A stretch of 64,000 nucleotides of DNA, taken from contig OZ176055.1 of the NCBI GenBank assembly GCA_964247055.1, positions 3,224,001 through 3,288,000 on the forward strand. The letters are read 5' to 3'. Numbering within the stretch: position 1 is the first letter of the stretch; each line of letters begins with the position of its first letter. The translations under genes and the position numbers were made by a program. The stretch comes from Paragordius varius (taxonomy: Eukaryota; Nematomorpha). The notes under the pieces were generated by a model. The model saw only the letters and a list, made by a program, of their open reading frames with translations, was not told where the DNA came from and searched no databases. Of the stretch, positions 36,901-48,391 are shown piece after piece.

Positions 36901-39900
36901 GTAAAATCAAATTTTAGTTTAAATATACCATTTTCACTTCAAGAGTGTCTTGCAAAACTTAAGTTAATCTTTGGACATTTTAAGTTGGTCCTTTGACTTT
37001 TTCGTTTTGTTTTTAAGTTTTATCAAACAAATCTATCATTCATCGATATTATCGTTTTTAACCTATTTTCTATATTTAAAATCAATTGTTAATCAATATC
37101 AGCTTTTAATCATTCATAAACCGTATATCTTTATTCATTTCTTAAAATTATTTTCATTATTCATAAGATTTTAACACTTAATTTAAAAATATATAAGTTT
37201 TTGGGTTATTATTAACAATTTAACATTTAAAAGTTAATAATTTTAATAAATTGGGAAAAAATTAGTTTGAAACAAAAAAGTGGTTTTTAAATATATTTAT
37301 TTTTAAATAAATATATATATAATTAATAAAGACAGTTTGGTTAAAAAATAATAAAATAAAAAATAAATGCAAAAATTATGGTTAAATTTAAAAATTGACC
37401 AACTTGAAATACAAATGTTATATATATGCGCATACACCTTTTTTGTGATAATAAAATTCTGAAATTTGAATTTTGTTTGCAGGAATTGTAGTGTGGTGTG
37501 ATATTGATTTTATTTTTGTTTTTTTGACATAGAGAGATACCAAACTATATTATATCATAATTTTTTGTCATATAATATGACAAATTTATATATTTTTGCT
37601 TATAGAATTGTGGGCTCGTTAAAATTATTCATTATATTTGTGGTATTAAATTTTAATATTTTCATTTTTTATTAATTTTTATTTTAATGGGTTTATATTT
37701 TATATTTACCAAACTTTTAACTATTAAATTAAAGCAAAAATTATAATAATTACTATTTGATCTAAATATAGAAAGATTAATATTTTTATAAAAAGTATAA
37801 TCATATTCTATATCCTGATATATCTCATATTTACTCTCTATATATACAATTTGGATATTTAAATGTCTTACTTGTTATTTTTTTATTTTGAAACGCAACA
37901 CCCTTATAAATTATATTTACAAAGTTTAGGTTTATTTAATTGAGAATAAGTATGGTTGTCTTTATAAGCAACGCAAAAAAATACTTGTGTCTTCCAGTTT
38001 TTTACGTTTCTTTATATAATTTTAATTTTACTGTTAATCTATACCATTTACAGCTCAAATTGACCCTAAAATAAATTATGTTTTATCGTATATTAAAAAT
38101 TACATTATATAATTAGAAAGTTTGTTTGATATTAACATAATGCTGAAATAATAATGACTATGCCATAACGATATAATTTCTATAAATGATGAGAAAACAC
38201 CAAATATTTTAGGATAAATTTGAATCGTTCAAGATTTAATTAGGTGTAAGTAATATATACCATTTACAGTTCAAATTCACCCTTAAAAAGGTTAAAATCC
38301 CCTTGAACAAAAATTCACTCTAAAAATAAATTATGTGTTATCGGGCATAACTTATCATTAATATGAAATTTAATGGCATAGTTATTTATTTTTTTAGTAT
38401 TATTTTAATAAACAAAATTTTATTTTTTAATAATATAAAAATATAAGTAATTTTAAATATTAAAAAACTTTTAATTTATTTTAGGGTGAATTTGAATTGT
38501 TCATGGGTGAATTTGTTCGAGGTTGAATTTAAATTGTTTAAGGGTGAAATATATATATATATATATATATAGTAACCGCGGTGGGTAGGGCTCAGGCTTC
38601 AGCCGTTTTCCATGTTAATCAAGTCGCTAGTCATTATGGCGTTCCGGTTATAGCGGATGGCGGACTCAAGAATGTTGGTCATATTGTTAAAGCTTTAGCC
38701 ATTGGAGCCTCTAGCGGTATCAATTTTGTAAATTTGATGAAATAATTTTTTAAATATTTTTTTTCAAAAAAAAAATTTTTCAAGTCAATTATTATTGAAA
38801 TTATTATATATGGAATAATTCAGCAAAAATTATATAAATTTATTATAATATAATATTTCGATTACTACAAGTAATCTTTGTCAAACGTAAAAATAAAATT
38901 AAAATATAAACAAAAATTTAAATTTTAAAGTAAAAATATTTAATGAGATATGAAACTAAAAAAACATGTGTGTATTGTTAATAAGAAAAAAATTTGTAAT
39001 GTTATTAATATTGTTAAGGTCTTTCTTTCTGTTCATTATATTTCCTTCTTTGTTAATATAAAAACTTTCCTTCAATATTCTTTTTGTTCTGTTTTCCTCT
39101 GTATCGACAACTTCGGCATCCCAGTTTATTTTATGGTTACATTTAAAGGCATGATATGTTCCCAAATTCGAACGTTTTTTAGATTGAGAGTACTGTTTCT
39201 TAGTTCATTTACTCGGTATAATTTAATATTTTAATGTTACATATTTCTTTTTAATAATTCATGATTTTATAAAAATATTTTTCCAATTTTTTAGTTATGA
39301 TGGGATCTCTGCTGGCCGGGACCACCGAAGCTCCCGGGGAATATTTTTTTGCTGATAATATGCGCCTTAAAAAGTATCGAGGAATGGGAAGTATAGAAGT
39401 CATTTCAGGAGAATCTAAAAGTGGAGCAAATCGTTATTTAAGGTATATGCTGCATGGGTTTTCTAAAATATTAGAGATCACTTTTACAAAAGATTTTAAT
39501 TTATTGGGGGTTTAATTATATAATTTTCGAATTTTAAATAAAGATCTATAATGATTTTAATTATTATTCCCTGTACATGAAAATTTGGTGACAAAAAATG
39601 CCTTAAAAATATTTAAAATAAATTTTGGCATTATGCCTTTTTGCTTAAAATTTGCGTTTAAACAAAATTTTATATCACGGATTTTAGCAATAAAAAATAT
39701 CTTTCACACAAATTTTTTTGAATATGATTTATATAATTAATAAGAATATTTATTATGAATTTTTTTGAAATTTTTCCACAAAAAAAATTATTTTTATTTT
39801 TAGCGAAAATGATGCAGTGAAAGTGGCACAAGGCGTTAGTGGTGCTATTATGGACAAAGGTTCCGTCCACAAATTTATTCCATACCTCATCCTGGGCACG

Positions 39901-39947
39901 CAACATGGATTACAAAATATAGGAGCTCATAATTTGAATCATTTCAA

Positions 39948-39980
<33 letters not shown>

Positions 39981-40906
39981 TTAGGACAAACTTGAGAGAA
40001 TTACGCATAATAGATTATGAAATTTATTAATTTTTATAAAATACGCATTTCAGCTTAATTTTTAATAAATTTAATAATGACAAACATTTTTTTGCCTTTT
40101 AAAAGTGTTTTAAACATGATTTATTTACAAATGTTACTCATTGTTTTGATTGCAATGTAGGTTATTGACATGTAAATATGAAGCAAATCAATATATTTTA
40201 TAATTGTATTCTTCTAATAATTTATAATGAAAAAATTAAGGTTTTAAAAGGAATTGTTGTTATCTTTAAAATATAATATATGTCCTTATGTTTTACATTT
40301 TGCCTGTAAAATTTTATACTGTAATAGGAAAAGATTGAAATTTTTATAAATGATAATTTTTGAATTGTTTGTTAAATAGAATTTGTAAATCGATTTTTTG
40401 GATACTATTAAAAAAAATTATAGGTTACGAAACGGTAAATACTTTTGTATCTACGCTCCGATTTTTAGTGGAAAAAATTTGTGGTTTTGGTTTGTTTATT
40501 AAATAAAAATGGTTATAAAGCAAAATATTTCTGATACATAGTACATCCATATATTCCATTTTGATATATTTGATTTAAATCTTTTATCTTAAAAGTATTA
40601 TGTACCCCCTTTTTTATAACTGCTTTAAACCTATATTTATTAGTATGTTTACATTTAATTTATGGGTAAATGTAATATGTTCCCTTATTTATGGTAATAA
40701 AATCATACGAGTTAAAACATCGCATAAAGTTCTATGTAAATTGGATTTTTATAATCCTAAAATTTATGAAATTTATTTTTAATGTGTGTTTGTATGCCAG
40801 GGAAATGGTTGAAGAGGAAATTGTAAGATTTGAACGCCGAAGTCCATCTAGTCAAGTTGAGGGTGGTGTCCATGGATTATACTCCTATGAAAAACGTCTT
40901 TTTTAA
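33987..40906 (+). CDS. IMPDH: Inosine-5'-monophosphate dehydrogenase, 14 exons, 513 aa
   Basis: Oxidises IMP to XMP with NAD+, the rate-limiting step of GMP synthesis; cytosolic tetramer. Exons: 33987-34075, 34098-34146, 34170-34271, 34294-34368, 34484-34601, 34712-34803, 34878-34965, 35405-35604, 36279-36369, 36805-36900, 38573-38716, 39295-39442, 39804-39947, 40801-40906. Phases agree throughout, and the length equals the vertebrate enzyme's within one residue. N-terminal barrel: SSPMDTVTE and [10 protein letters not shown]. Then the tandem CBS pair (about residues 105-230). The second barrel half has [27 protein letters not shown], and the active loop [12 protein letters not shown] with catalytic Cys329. 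[29 protein letters not shown] and the carboxyl SYEKRLF follow. It looks fully functional. Introns 1-3 are 22, 23 and 22 nt while later ones reach 1.7 kb. AATAAA lies at 41283-41288. Confidence 0.97.
34076..34097 (+). other. Ultra-short intron, 22 nt (IMPDH intron 1)
   Basis: GTATTC...ATTCAG. Splits the Asn codon of the highly conserved TYNDFxILPGY block. Without splicing the frame ends at a stop soon after. Confidence 0.92.
34147..34169 (+). other. Ultra-short intron, 23 nt (IMPDH intron 2)
   Basis: GTAAAT...ATATAG, phase 0, between NNEI and [15 protein letters not shown]. Removal gives the conserved spacing to SSPMDTVTE. Confidence 0.9.
34272..34293 (+). other. Ultra-short intron, 22 nt (IMPDH intron 3)
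   Basis: GTAAAT...TTTTAG, phase 0, inside the invariant AIAMALxGGIGFIH block, so its ends are fixed by conservation. Confidence 0.93.
38041..38255. mobile_element. Family C MITE, decayed copy, in IMPDH intron 10
   Basis: Left end ATACCATTTACAGCTCAAATTG, core AATAAATTATGTTTTATCG, right end GGATAAATTTGAATCG... Diverged, and directly followed by a second copy. Confidence 0.5.
38259..38572. mobile_element. Family C MITE abutting the IMPDH exon 11 acceptor
   Basis: Left end TATACCATTTACAGTTCAAA; right arm GGGTGAATTTGAATTG, then AAGGGTGAAATATATAT, where the usual terminus is replaced by a TA run ending in the splice-site AG. The exon begins at the next base. Confidence 0.7.
38956..39190 (-). pseudogene. 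Fragment resembling a Penelope-like element GIY-YIG endonuclease tail
   Basis: [20 protein letters not shown] and [20 protein letters not shown] resemble the carboxyl region of Penelope-like elements (H...NH.I.W....V......KR...E...I.K...MNR). Only this tail is present, in IMPDH intron 11, antisense to the gene. It is an isolated old fragment. Confidence 0.6.
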
Positions 40907-41853
40907 CCTGTGTTTTTTTTTGAGGGGGCCAAACAAATTATCGAATACATACATTTACGATTTTGTTGCCATAATAATTATTTTCCCCATGTTTTAAAAC
41001 GCAATACAATTATTATTTTCTTAAGTCAAAAATTGTAAACTTTTGTAATGCATCACAGATTATATACCTGATATCCTTTTGAAATTCTCATTTGTTTTTA
41101 TTTAGTTTGTCATGTGTAATACTGTAAATTTGTGTATATATGTATGTATAACAAATTGTAAATCCGTTTTTTTGATTTTTATTATAAAATCACGCATAAC
41201 TTTTATCTGATAAAAATGTAATCTTTTAGACTCTTTTGTACAAAATTTAAAAGATCAACACGGAATAACTATATGTGCAAATAATAAAGCTTGAATATTA
41301 CTTATAATTTTTATGATTTCTCATTGTTAAATCCATTCCACATTATATATATATTTGAAAGAATCACAATAAAATGACATTTCTGGACCAAAAAAATTGG
41401 ACATTTGTCCATATGCTGCTTTTTAATCAATTTTTAGATTGAACCATTATGGATACTCAATCATGTGCACATAAGTTTTTTTACCATTATTGTATATACC
41501 ACACAAATTAAATTTTCTCCTAATAAATACCTACCTTTGTCATATTAGTAAAAAATTTGAAATATATTTACAGTATAAGTATACATTGGTATTTTTCCAT
41601 TTATTTTGCCACTTATTTTATTCACTTTTTACTATAATTAACCAATAATAATTCCCTTTGCTCTGTATGCTATCTGGCAATATTTAATGAAAAACTAGCG
41701 GTGAATGGTATACTTGTTCTACATACACACATACATATATATGTATTTATTCATTTATTAACAGGCTTAAATTTGTCTTTCAAACAATCTTTCAAATGTT
41801 TGACAATAATATTCTTATTTTGCATTCGGATTTTGGAATCGACCATCATATCA
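40907..41853. other. Convergent intergenic region
   Basis: IMPDH ends from the left and the secreted coiled-coil gene ends from the right. Contains AATAAA at 41283-41288 (+) and its reverse at 41746-41751 for the minus gene. No other gene seen. Confidence 0.6.
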
Positions 41854-43355
41854 TTATCCCTGAGGAGACGACCAACCAGCGGGCTTCTCATAACCTCTTC
41901 CTGTGCCAATCCTACGTGCTAAGTTATAAACTTTAAAATTACTTTCTGTCTGTTCTTGTTGTTTTTGGGCTTTTTCATCTTGACTCTGACCGTGGGAAAA
42001 GTTGAATGGATTTGTTTTCGTACTATTTCGGACTGTTGTGTCATACATAGATGTAGCTGCTAGACGCTTTTTAACATTATTGCTATTTGTTTCATGTTGT
42101 ATTCCAGTAGTGCGTTGTCTTGCCATTTTTTTAGCCCTTGATCCAACGAGTTTTGTGTTATTAACGGTTCTTATAGTATCCAATTTCTTAAACTCCTCAT
42201 TGTAATGTTGATTGATTTTGGCGACTTGTGCTTTGTAAGCGTCTTCATCTGCCTTCATAGATCGTTTAATTTCATTGATTTGGGCCCGTAACTCATCAAT
42301 CTTACTTTTTGTCATATTACGTAATACTTGTCTCATATTCCGTACAACTTTAACCTGTTCTTCACGTTTACGTTTAAGGTAGGCATCTAGGATCTCATCA
42401 GGGACTGGGCCAAATTTCAACGGTTTTGTTGTAACTACTAATTGTTGATTACCATTGTTGTTGCGTGTATTTGATTCATTTTTATGGTTAGGCATATCGT
42501 CATATTCGTTTTGTTCCATGTACGAATCCTGAGAATGTTGATCCATTTGCGGTTGTTCACCATACATTTGCTGCAAAGATTTAGTCGTTTCTAAAACAGT
42601 TTTTGACGATTGAGGAGGAGGAGAAGTTATCAATGCTTTATCATAGGAGGACGGTGTTTGATTATAAGTCAGAAATTCGGATTGTCTTCCATAAGCTGTG
42701 TAGGGCGGATTCGAATTTATGTAATAACTCGGTTTTTGATGATTGTCTTTTATATCTTTATAGGTTATTACACCATTAATCTCTCTCTTTACACGTTTCC
42801 GTATTCGGCTGTATAAATTTGTAAGTATACCGAAAAAAATAAAATATTTACAATGTAAAAAATATATTTAATAGGTGTTTCATTACTTTATAATTTGGGT
42901 TGTGGTATCATTCATATTTTTAATTTTGTTATTTTTATTTTTGGGGTTGTTCGATTCGGTGCCATTGATTAATTTAATGCGGTTTATTTCATATCGAAAA
43001 CTTTTGTAAAACATTCGTAAAGTTCGAACGATTCCTCGTATATACCGTTTCAAGAGGGTATCTAAATTATCCAATTTGCTTTTCCAACTGATTAACACAA
43101 ATAAATAAGTGTGTAAATCAAATATTTTATACTTTAGTAATTGTAGGCTTCCTTCTAGTTCACTGACATTGCCTGGTGTATTTATATCTTTTGATACAAA
43201 AATTGAAAAATTAATTAAGTTGTAATTTATATATTTATATATGGAAAATAGGATATTAAGTTACCTGGGTTTTTCTTTGATTCTGCCGACGAATAGAGAG
43301 GCAAAATAAAAATGGGTAGGATTAAAAATACGGCAATATATCGTACTTTAAACAT
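41854..43355 (-). CDS. Secreted cysteine-free coiled-coil protein, 4 exons, 433 aa
   Basis: I do not recognise the family. Exons: 43265-43355, 43133-43187, 42887-43087, 41854-42808; phases agree and all introns are short (77, 45 and 78 nt). The ATG opens a clear signal peptide (MFKVRYIAVFLILPIFILPL). Next comes a helical basic segment (KLDNLDTLLKRYIRGIVRTL), then Asn-rich sequence and a strongly dibasic site (RIRKRVKRE) suited to furin-type processing. A Gln/Asn/Tyr/Pro-rich low-complexity region follows. A heptad-rich coiled coil (EILDAYLKRKREEQVKVVR... SKIDELRAQINEIKRSM...) spans very roughly residues 270-350, and a Gly/Ser/Gln tail ends in GRGYEKPAGWSSPQG. No cysteine is visible anywhere. 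Features suggest an extracellular structural or secreted-gland protein, but this is inference only. Confidence 0.75.
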
Positions 43356-44350
43356 GTTTGTCAAAAATTTCACATAATAATTTTCACAAATGGAATTGAA
43401 CTCATGTCAAAACTATTCTTATATATTCCCATATATGCTAAAAGGTAACTGACTAATTTGTTACTTGGCAGGTAAGCACAAGCAAAGGTTCATGACAAAA
43501 GTATGTGACCTCTTTCTGTCTAAAAAAATTTAACGGACTTACTTCTTTTTTTTCTTAAATGTGAACTATTTTATTTCATCAGTCAACAGAGCGAGGCACA
43601 TATAAAATAATGAAAGAAAGGTCAATCATAAATCATTTTATGTGTGAAAATTATGTTTAATAACTGCTTCCTTTAAAGCGTTAAACGAGATTTGATTGAA
43701 ATAAATTTTTACATGATGTTAATTATATTAAGGTAGTAGGAGTAAAAACACATTCTTAAAAACCGATCCCATGCTCATTTGATATTGATATTTGGTTTAC
43801 AGCTTGAATTTAAGCTTTTATAGTTTGGGTTTTTGAGGTTGTAGGAAGTTTAAAAATGTGGGTAAAGGAGTAAAAATTTTAGTTATTTGAAAACTTATAA
43901 AAAGTTTTAACATTCCTATAGTCTAATGAGACTAAATTTAAACTTTATTATAATCAAAGGTCGGTCTTTCGCTATAACCCATTTTTGTAAATTACTCTAA
44001 TAAACTGGAAAAGACCATTTATTTCAATTTTTACAATCATAGGTTTTCTCTCTGCGCGAAAACTAAATGTGCCACTACCCCTTAAACAATAAAAATTTTA
44101 TACTTTTGATTTCAAAATAATTCTGAAAAAAGGGATCACTAAAATGATCCATATATGTGGATTATTTCGAAACATTATTTAATAACTATGATCTCATAGG
44201 ATTTTCTGAATGTTGCATTCATACTAATATATTGTTTATTAGTGTAAACCGCAAATTGACGGCTAACGGAAAAAACCCCTATACTATATTTTTTTATGCG
44301 TAATATATAAAGCCTTTATTGAATCGTATAGCTTCTTAAGTTGGAAATTA
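43356..44350. other. Spacer grading into satellite
   Basis: No gene found. From about 43930 on, sequence resembles the degenerate repeat seen at 46040-47170 (for example ATTGACGGCTAACGG at 44256). Confidence 0.45.
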
Positions 44351-46026
44351 CAGTCATGTAGACTTTATATTGTTAAAGATTTACTTTTTTTCGTTAATTG
44401 GGTATTAATATTTGGTAAAGAATATAAAAACAAGAGCAATATGGTATTACCATATCATATTCTTTAAAAAAGTAAAAAATGAAGGGAAAGGGCGTCGGAA
44501 ATCTTTGGTAAAAAAATGAAAATACACTAACTACTAACCCTTCACTTAAATTTGATGGATATTTTGTAATGTTAAATTTTGAAAATATTATAGCAATTTA
44601 TTTTATGAAATATTGTTGTTACGTATTTAGATGCGGAATTTTGTGGGTTTTTATCTTTAATAATTTAATAATGGGTATTTTATTTATGATTAATAATTAA
44701 ATTCAATAATTACTATTTTTCAACATGATAAATACCTGTATTAATCGATATTGGTATTATTTTATATAGTTGTTATTAGTAATTAAAATACAGGTTATAT
44801 ATTTGTTGAAATTTAATGGATTGCTTTGTTTTTATGTTATTCATTGTCAATTTTTATGTATTGACATTTTAATCAGGAAAAAATTTCGGTTTTTAAATTT
44901 AGTCAAATTAAATTTTTTTGTTTTTTATTTAACATTGTTAATTGTAATTAATTACTATATATTTGTAAATTTTAAAAAATACAGGTAAAAATGGCGGTTT
45001 TTAACAAATTTCAAATTTAATTTTTTTTGTATCATTGTTATTTGTTATTAATTATCAAATATTTTCGACATTTAAAAAACATGTTAAAATTGCGGTTTTT
45101 TATAAAATTAATAAATTTTTAATGTTTTGTTCAACCTTGCAAATTATTCAAATAATAGTAATTTTTACCTGTATATATCAATGTATCAAAAATATATACA
45201 TAATAAATTAGCGAGGTTGAACAAAACATTAAAAATTTTATTAATTTATTAAAAACCGCAATTTTCACCTGTATTTATTAAAATGACCAAATAAATTAAT
45301 TACAATTAACAATGCAAATCCTAAAATACAAAAACTCAATTTTTATTAAATTTATTAAAAACTGCAATTTTTACCTGTAGTAATTATTAAAATGTCCACA
45401 ATATGTAATTCATTACAATTAACAATCTTAAATTAAAAACAAAAAAAATTAAATTTGACTAAATTTAAAAACCGCAATTACCTGATTAAAATGTCAATGC
45501 ATAAAAATTGACAATGAATAACATAAAAACGAAAACAATCCAAAATCTACTTAAATTTTAACAAATGTATAACCTGTATTTTAATTACTAATATCAACTA
45601 TATAAAATAATACCAATATCGATTAATACAGGTTATCATGTTGAAAAATAGTAATTATTGAATTTAATTATTAATCATAAATAATAAAATACCCATTTAC
45701 TATTTATTAAATTATTAAAGATAAAAACCCACAAAATTCCGCATCTAAATACGTAACAACAATATTTCAAATGTTAACATAAATTGCTATAATATTCTCA
45801 AAATTTAACATTACAAAATATTTATAATTTAAGTGAAGGGTTAGTAGTTAGTGTATTTTCATTTTTTACCAAAGATTTCCGACGCCCTTCCCCTTCATTT
45901 TTTACTTTTTGAAAGAATATGATATGGTAATACCATATTGCTCTTGTTTTTATATTCTTTACCAAATATTAATACCCAATTAACGAAAAAAAGTAAATCT
46001 TTAACAATATAAAGTCTACATGACTG
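44351..46026. mobile_element. Giant palindromic fold-back element, 1.68 kb
   Basis: Two arms of roughly 830 bp are near-perfect reverse complements around a short centre near 45175. The outer ends are CAGTCATGTAGACTTTATAT and its complement, with TA on both sides. Matching inner blocks include CGGAAATCTTTGGTAAAAA / TTTTTACCAAAGATTTCCG and ACGTATTTAGATGCGGAATT / its complement. Minor differences between the arms argue against a pure assembly artefact. No coding capacity. It is inserted in a satellite unit and shares termini with 2021-2221. Confidence 0.85.
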
Positions 46027-46039
46027 TATCTCCAAAGCT

Positions 46040-47170
46040 ACGCCATTTTTGTATGGCGTGTCAGTTTTAAACCGGTAGACCCCTACCCATAGGCCTATAT
46101 GGAAAAAGCGCTGAGACCATCGTCTCATGGGTTATTCGAAAAAATACCTCAACACTAAATAATCGTTATATGATGGCGTATTAGGGCATAAATGCCAAAT
46201 TAACGGCTAATAAAAAAAAGGCCTCACCTTAATTCCTACATAGTTACGGGTAATATTTCGAACTTCAAATGAGCTCATATTGCATAAGTTTTCTTTAAAA
46301 TAGTTCCAAAACAATGTAATTTCTATATAGTGGCGAGTTTTTGGCGGGTAACTCCCTACCCAGAGGCTGATATAAAAAAAGCGCTTGATTAAAATTTTTG
46401 CCTTATACGGAGAATACCTGGAACCATGATTGATTTCATATGCTCTTATTAGTTTTTGCAAAAATTGCCTCAAAATTAAAAAATCATTCTATGGCGGCGC
46501 ATTTTCAGTGCTGAAGGGCCCAATTAACGGCTAATTTTAAAAAACCGCACGATTTAAATTTTTGCCTCTTTACGGGTAATATTTTAAGCAGCTATTGAAC
46601 TCATATCCCTGATAGGTTTTCTGAAATTTAGCCCCAAAAGCATGCTATTTCGATATGACGGGTCACTTTCTCCTTACTCTGCAGCTATCATCAAAGAAAC
46701 GCTTGGCTAAAATTTTTCCCTTTTAACAGGGAATACCTGGAATCCTTATTGGATTTTTACGGTCTCATACCTTGGGCGAAAAATAGATTCAAAAAAATAT
46801 TTTTGTGGACTTTGTTTTTTTAAAAAAATGAAATTTTACGGGGGGAGCGGGTAAAAAGATGGCCTAAATTAAAAAAGCGAGACGACTATGTTCGGCGCGA
46901 TCGAAAATAAGTTAACAAAAATTATATTTAAAATTGAATGGTCCAACACGCTCAAAATTGTCTCAAAGACACGATTTTTGTGGACTTCTGTTTTCAAAAA
47001 AACGCGTTTTTTACACAGGGTGGGCCCGAATTGGGGGCCTAATTTAAAAAAAGGCGAAGCTATTGTCGGAGCATTCATTAATGTTTATATTTTTTCGATG
47101 TTTGGAATTGAATGGGTCTACCGGTTATCCGGAAACAGATCACAAAGCCAGCAATTTCCATTTTTATAAA
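46040..47170. repeat. Degenerate tandem satellite, ~310-bp and ~172-bp periods
   Basis: AATTAACGGCTAAT recurs at about 46200 and 46512. CTACCCATAGGC / CTACCCAGAGGC / CTTACTCTGCAGC recur at about 46083, 46356 and 46673. The CGCTTGATTAAAATTTTTGCC and CGCTTGGCTAAAATTTTTCCC blocks also recur, giving a period near 310 bp. From 46860 a different ~172-bp duplication appears (GGCCTAAATTAAAAAAGCGA and GGCCTAATTTAAAAAAAGGC). It is richer in G+C than its flanks. Confidence 0.65.
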
Positions 47171-48391
47171 TATATAGATTATCCCTTTATTATGCAAAAA
47201 ATCAGTATTTTCAGTAATTATCCCATTAGGTTATGGTCATAGATGGTCTCGATAAAAAACATTTTCCTTGAAACTAACATTTTGGAATCAAATCTTAATT
47301 TTTTGTATTCTAGATATCATTTTAAAAATCCATTAAAATGACATCCTTTTTAACAAATCCGAGAATGCGCGATTAAATATTGTGCCGACAAAAAAACAAA
47401 TGATTTTTCTAAGGCATTATCGCAAAGGCATTCGACGGTATTTCAACGGTAAATGTATTATATAATACCTACCAAATTGAAGCTCTATTCTACATTTCTT
47501 TAAATAAACGATTGATTTGGAGTTAATTTTTTTTTCAAAATGTTTATAAAAAATATTTTCCGTAAGTTTTTAGACTACATCAATATAAAGTCAATTAATT
47601 TATTCAATGTTATTACACGTAGGCTTGTAAATTAAAGCAACAAGACCTTGACTATGAACGCTACCCAAACTAACCAGTTAAAAAATTCAACATATGTTTA
47701 TCATATGATATAATTAAAAATAAAATTATTAATAATTAAGACTTAAAAATTGTACATTAATTAAATATTTGATATTCATTCTTTATCAACTAACAACATA
47801 TTTGCGCTTAGGGTTATTGACAGGGCCTTAGGAATATTTATATATAAGCATTAATACCGTTGAAACTTTTTGCCGCTTAATTTTCAAGATACGTAAAATT
47901 TGGAAATATTTTACACTGATAATAAAATTTAATCATGGTACGGTTCCCAAGAAATATTTTAATGTTTTTGAGTAATAACGAGCTTTGATATCCCCAATGT
48001 TGTCAAAATAATATAATTTTATATAATATGTATTGAATATTAATTAATGTGCCATTTCAAAATACAAAGGATATAACATATCCATATATTGCATAAGACA
48101 TAAAGTGTAACCTCATTTCGAGCTCATTGAAATTACATTTTTTATAAAATGCGGTCATCTTTCATTTTTTTAATTTAAAACTATAAAAACAAATAAAAAA
48201 ACGTTCTCCAAGTTGTATCAAGTATTAGCCTACTTTTTTTTAAAAAAAAGTTTTACAAAATTTTTAGATATGTAGTATGTTGCAACCAGCATAAATAATT
48301 AAATATACTCGCGTCCAATTTTATTGCCACACATTATTAAATTTTAATTATAGTACGACATAATTATATTTTTTTTTAAATTACAAATAAT
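47171..48391. other. Upstream spacer of the VWC-like gene
   Basis: AT-rich, with no recognised gene or repeat. The promoter of the gene at 48392 should be at its right end; no distinct motif is seen. Confidence 0.45.

Noticed and set aside
44351-46026. Possible viral or CRISPR-like repeat structure
   Set aside because: There are no regular short repeats with spacers and no coding sequence. It is a single large inverted repeat with TA ends, as in fold-back transposons.
46888-47169. 93-codon open frame and its antisense partner
   Set aside because: They lie in degenerate satellite, and composition and repeats explain them.
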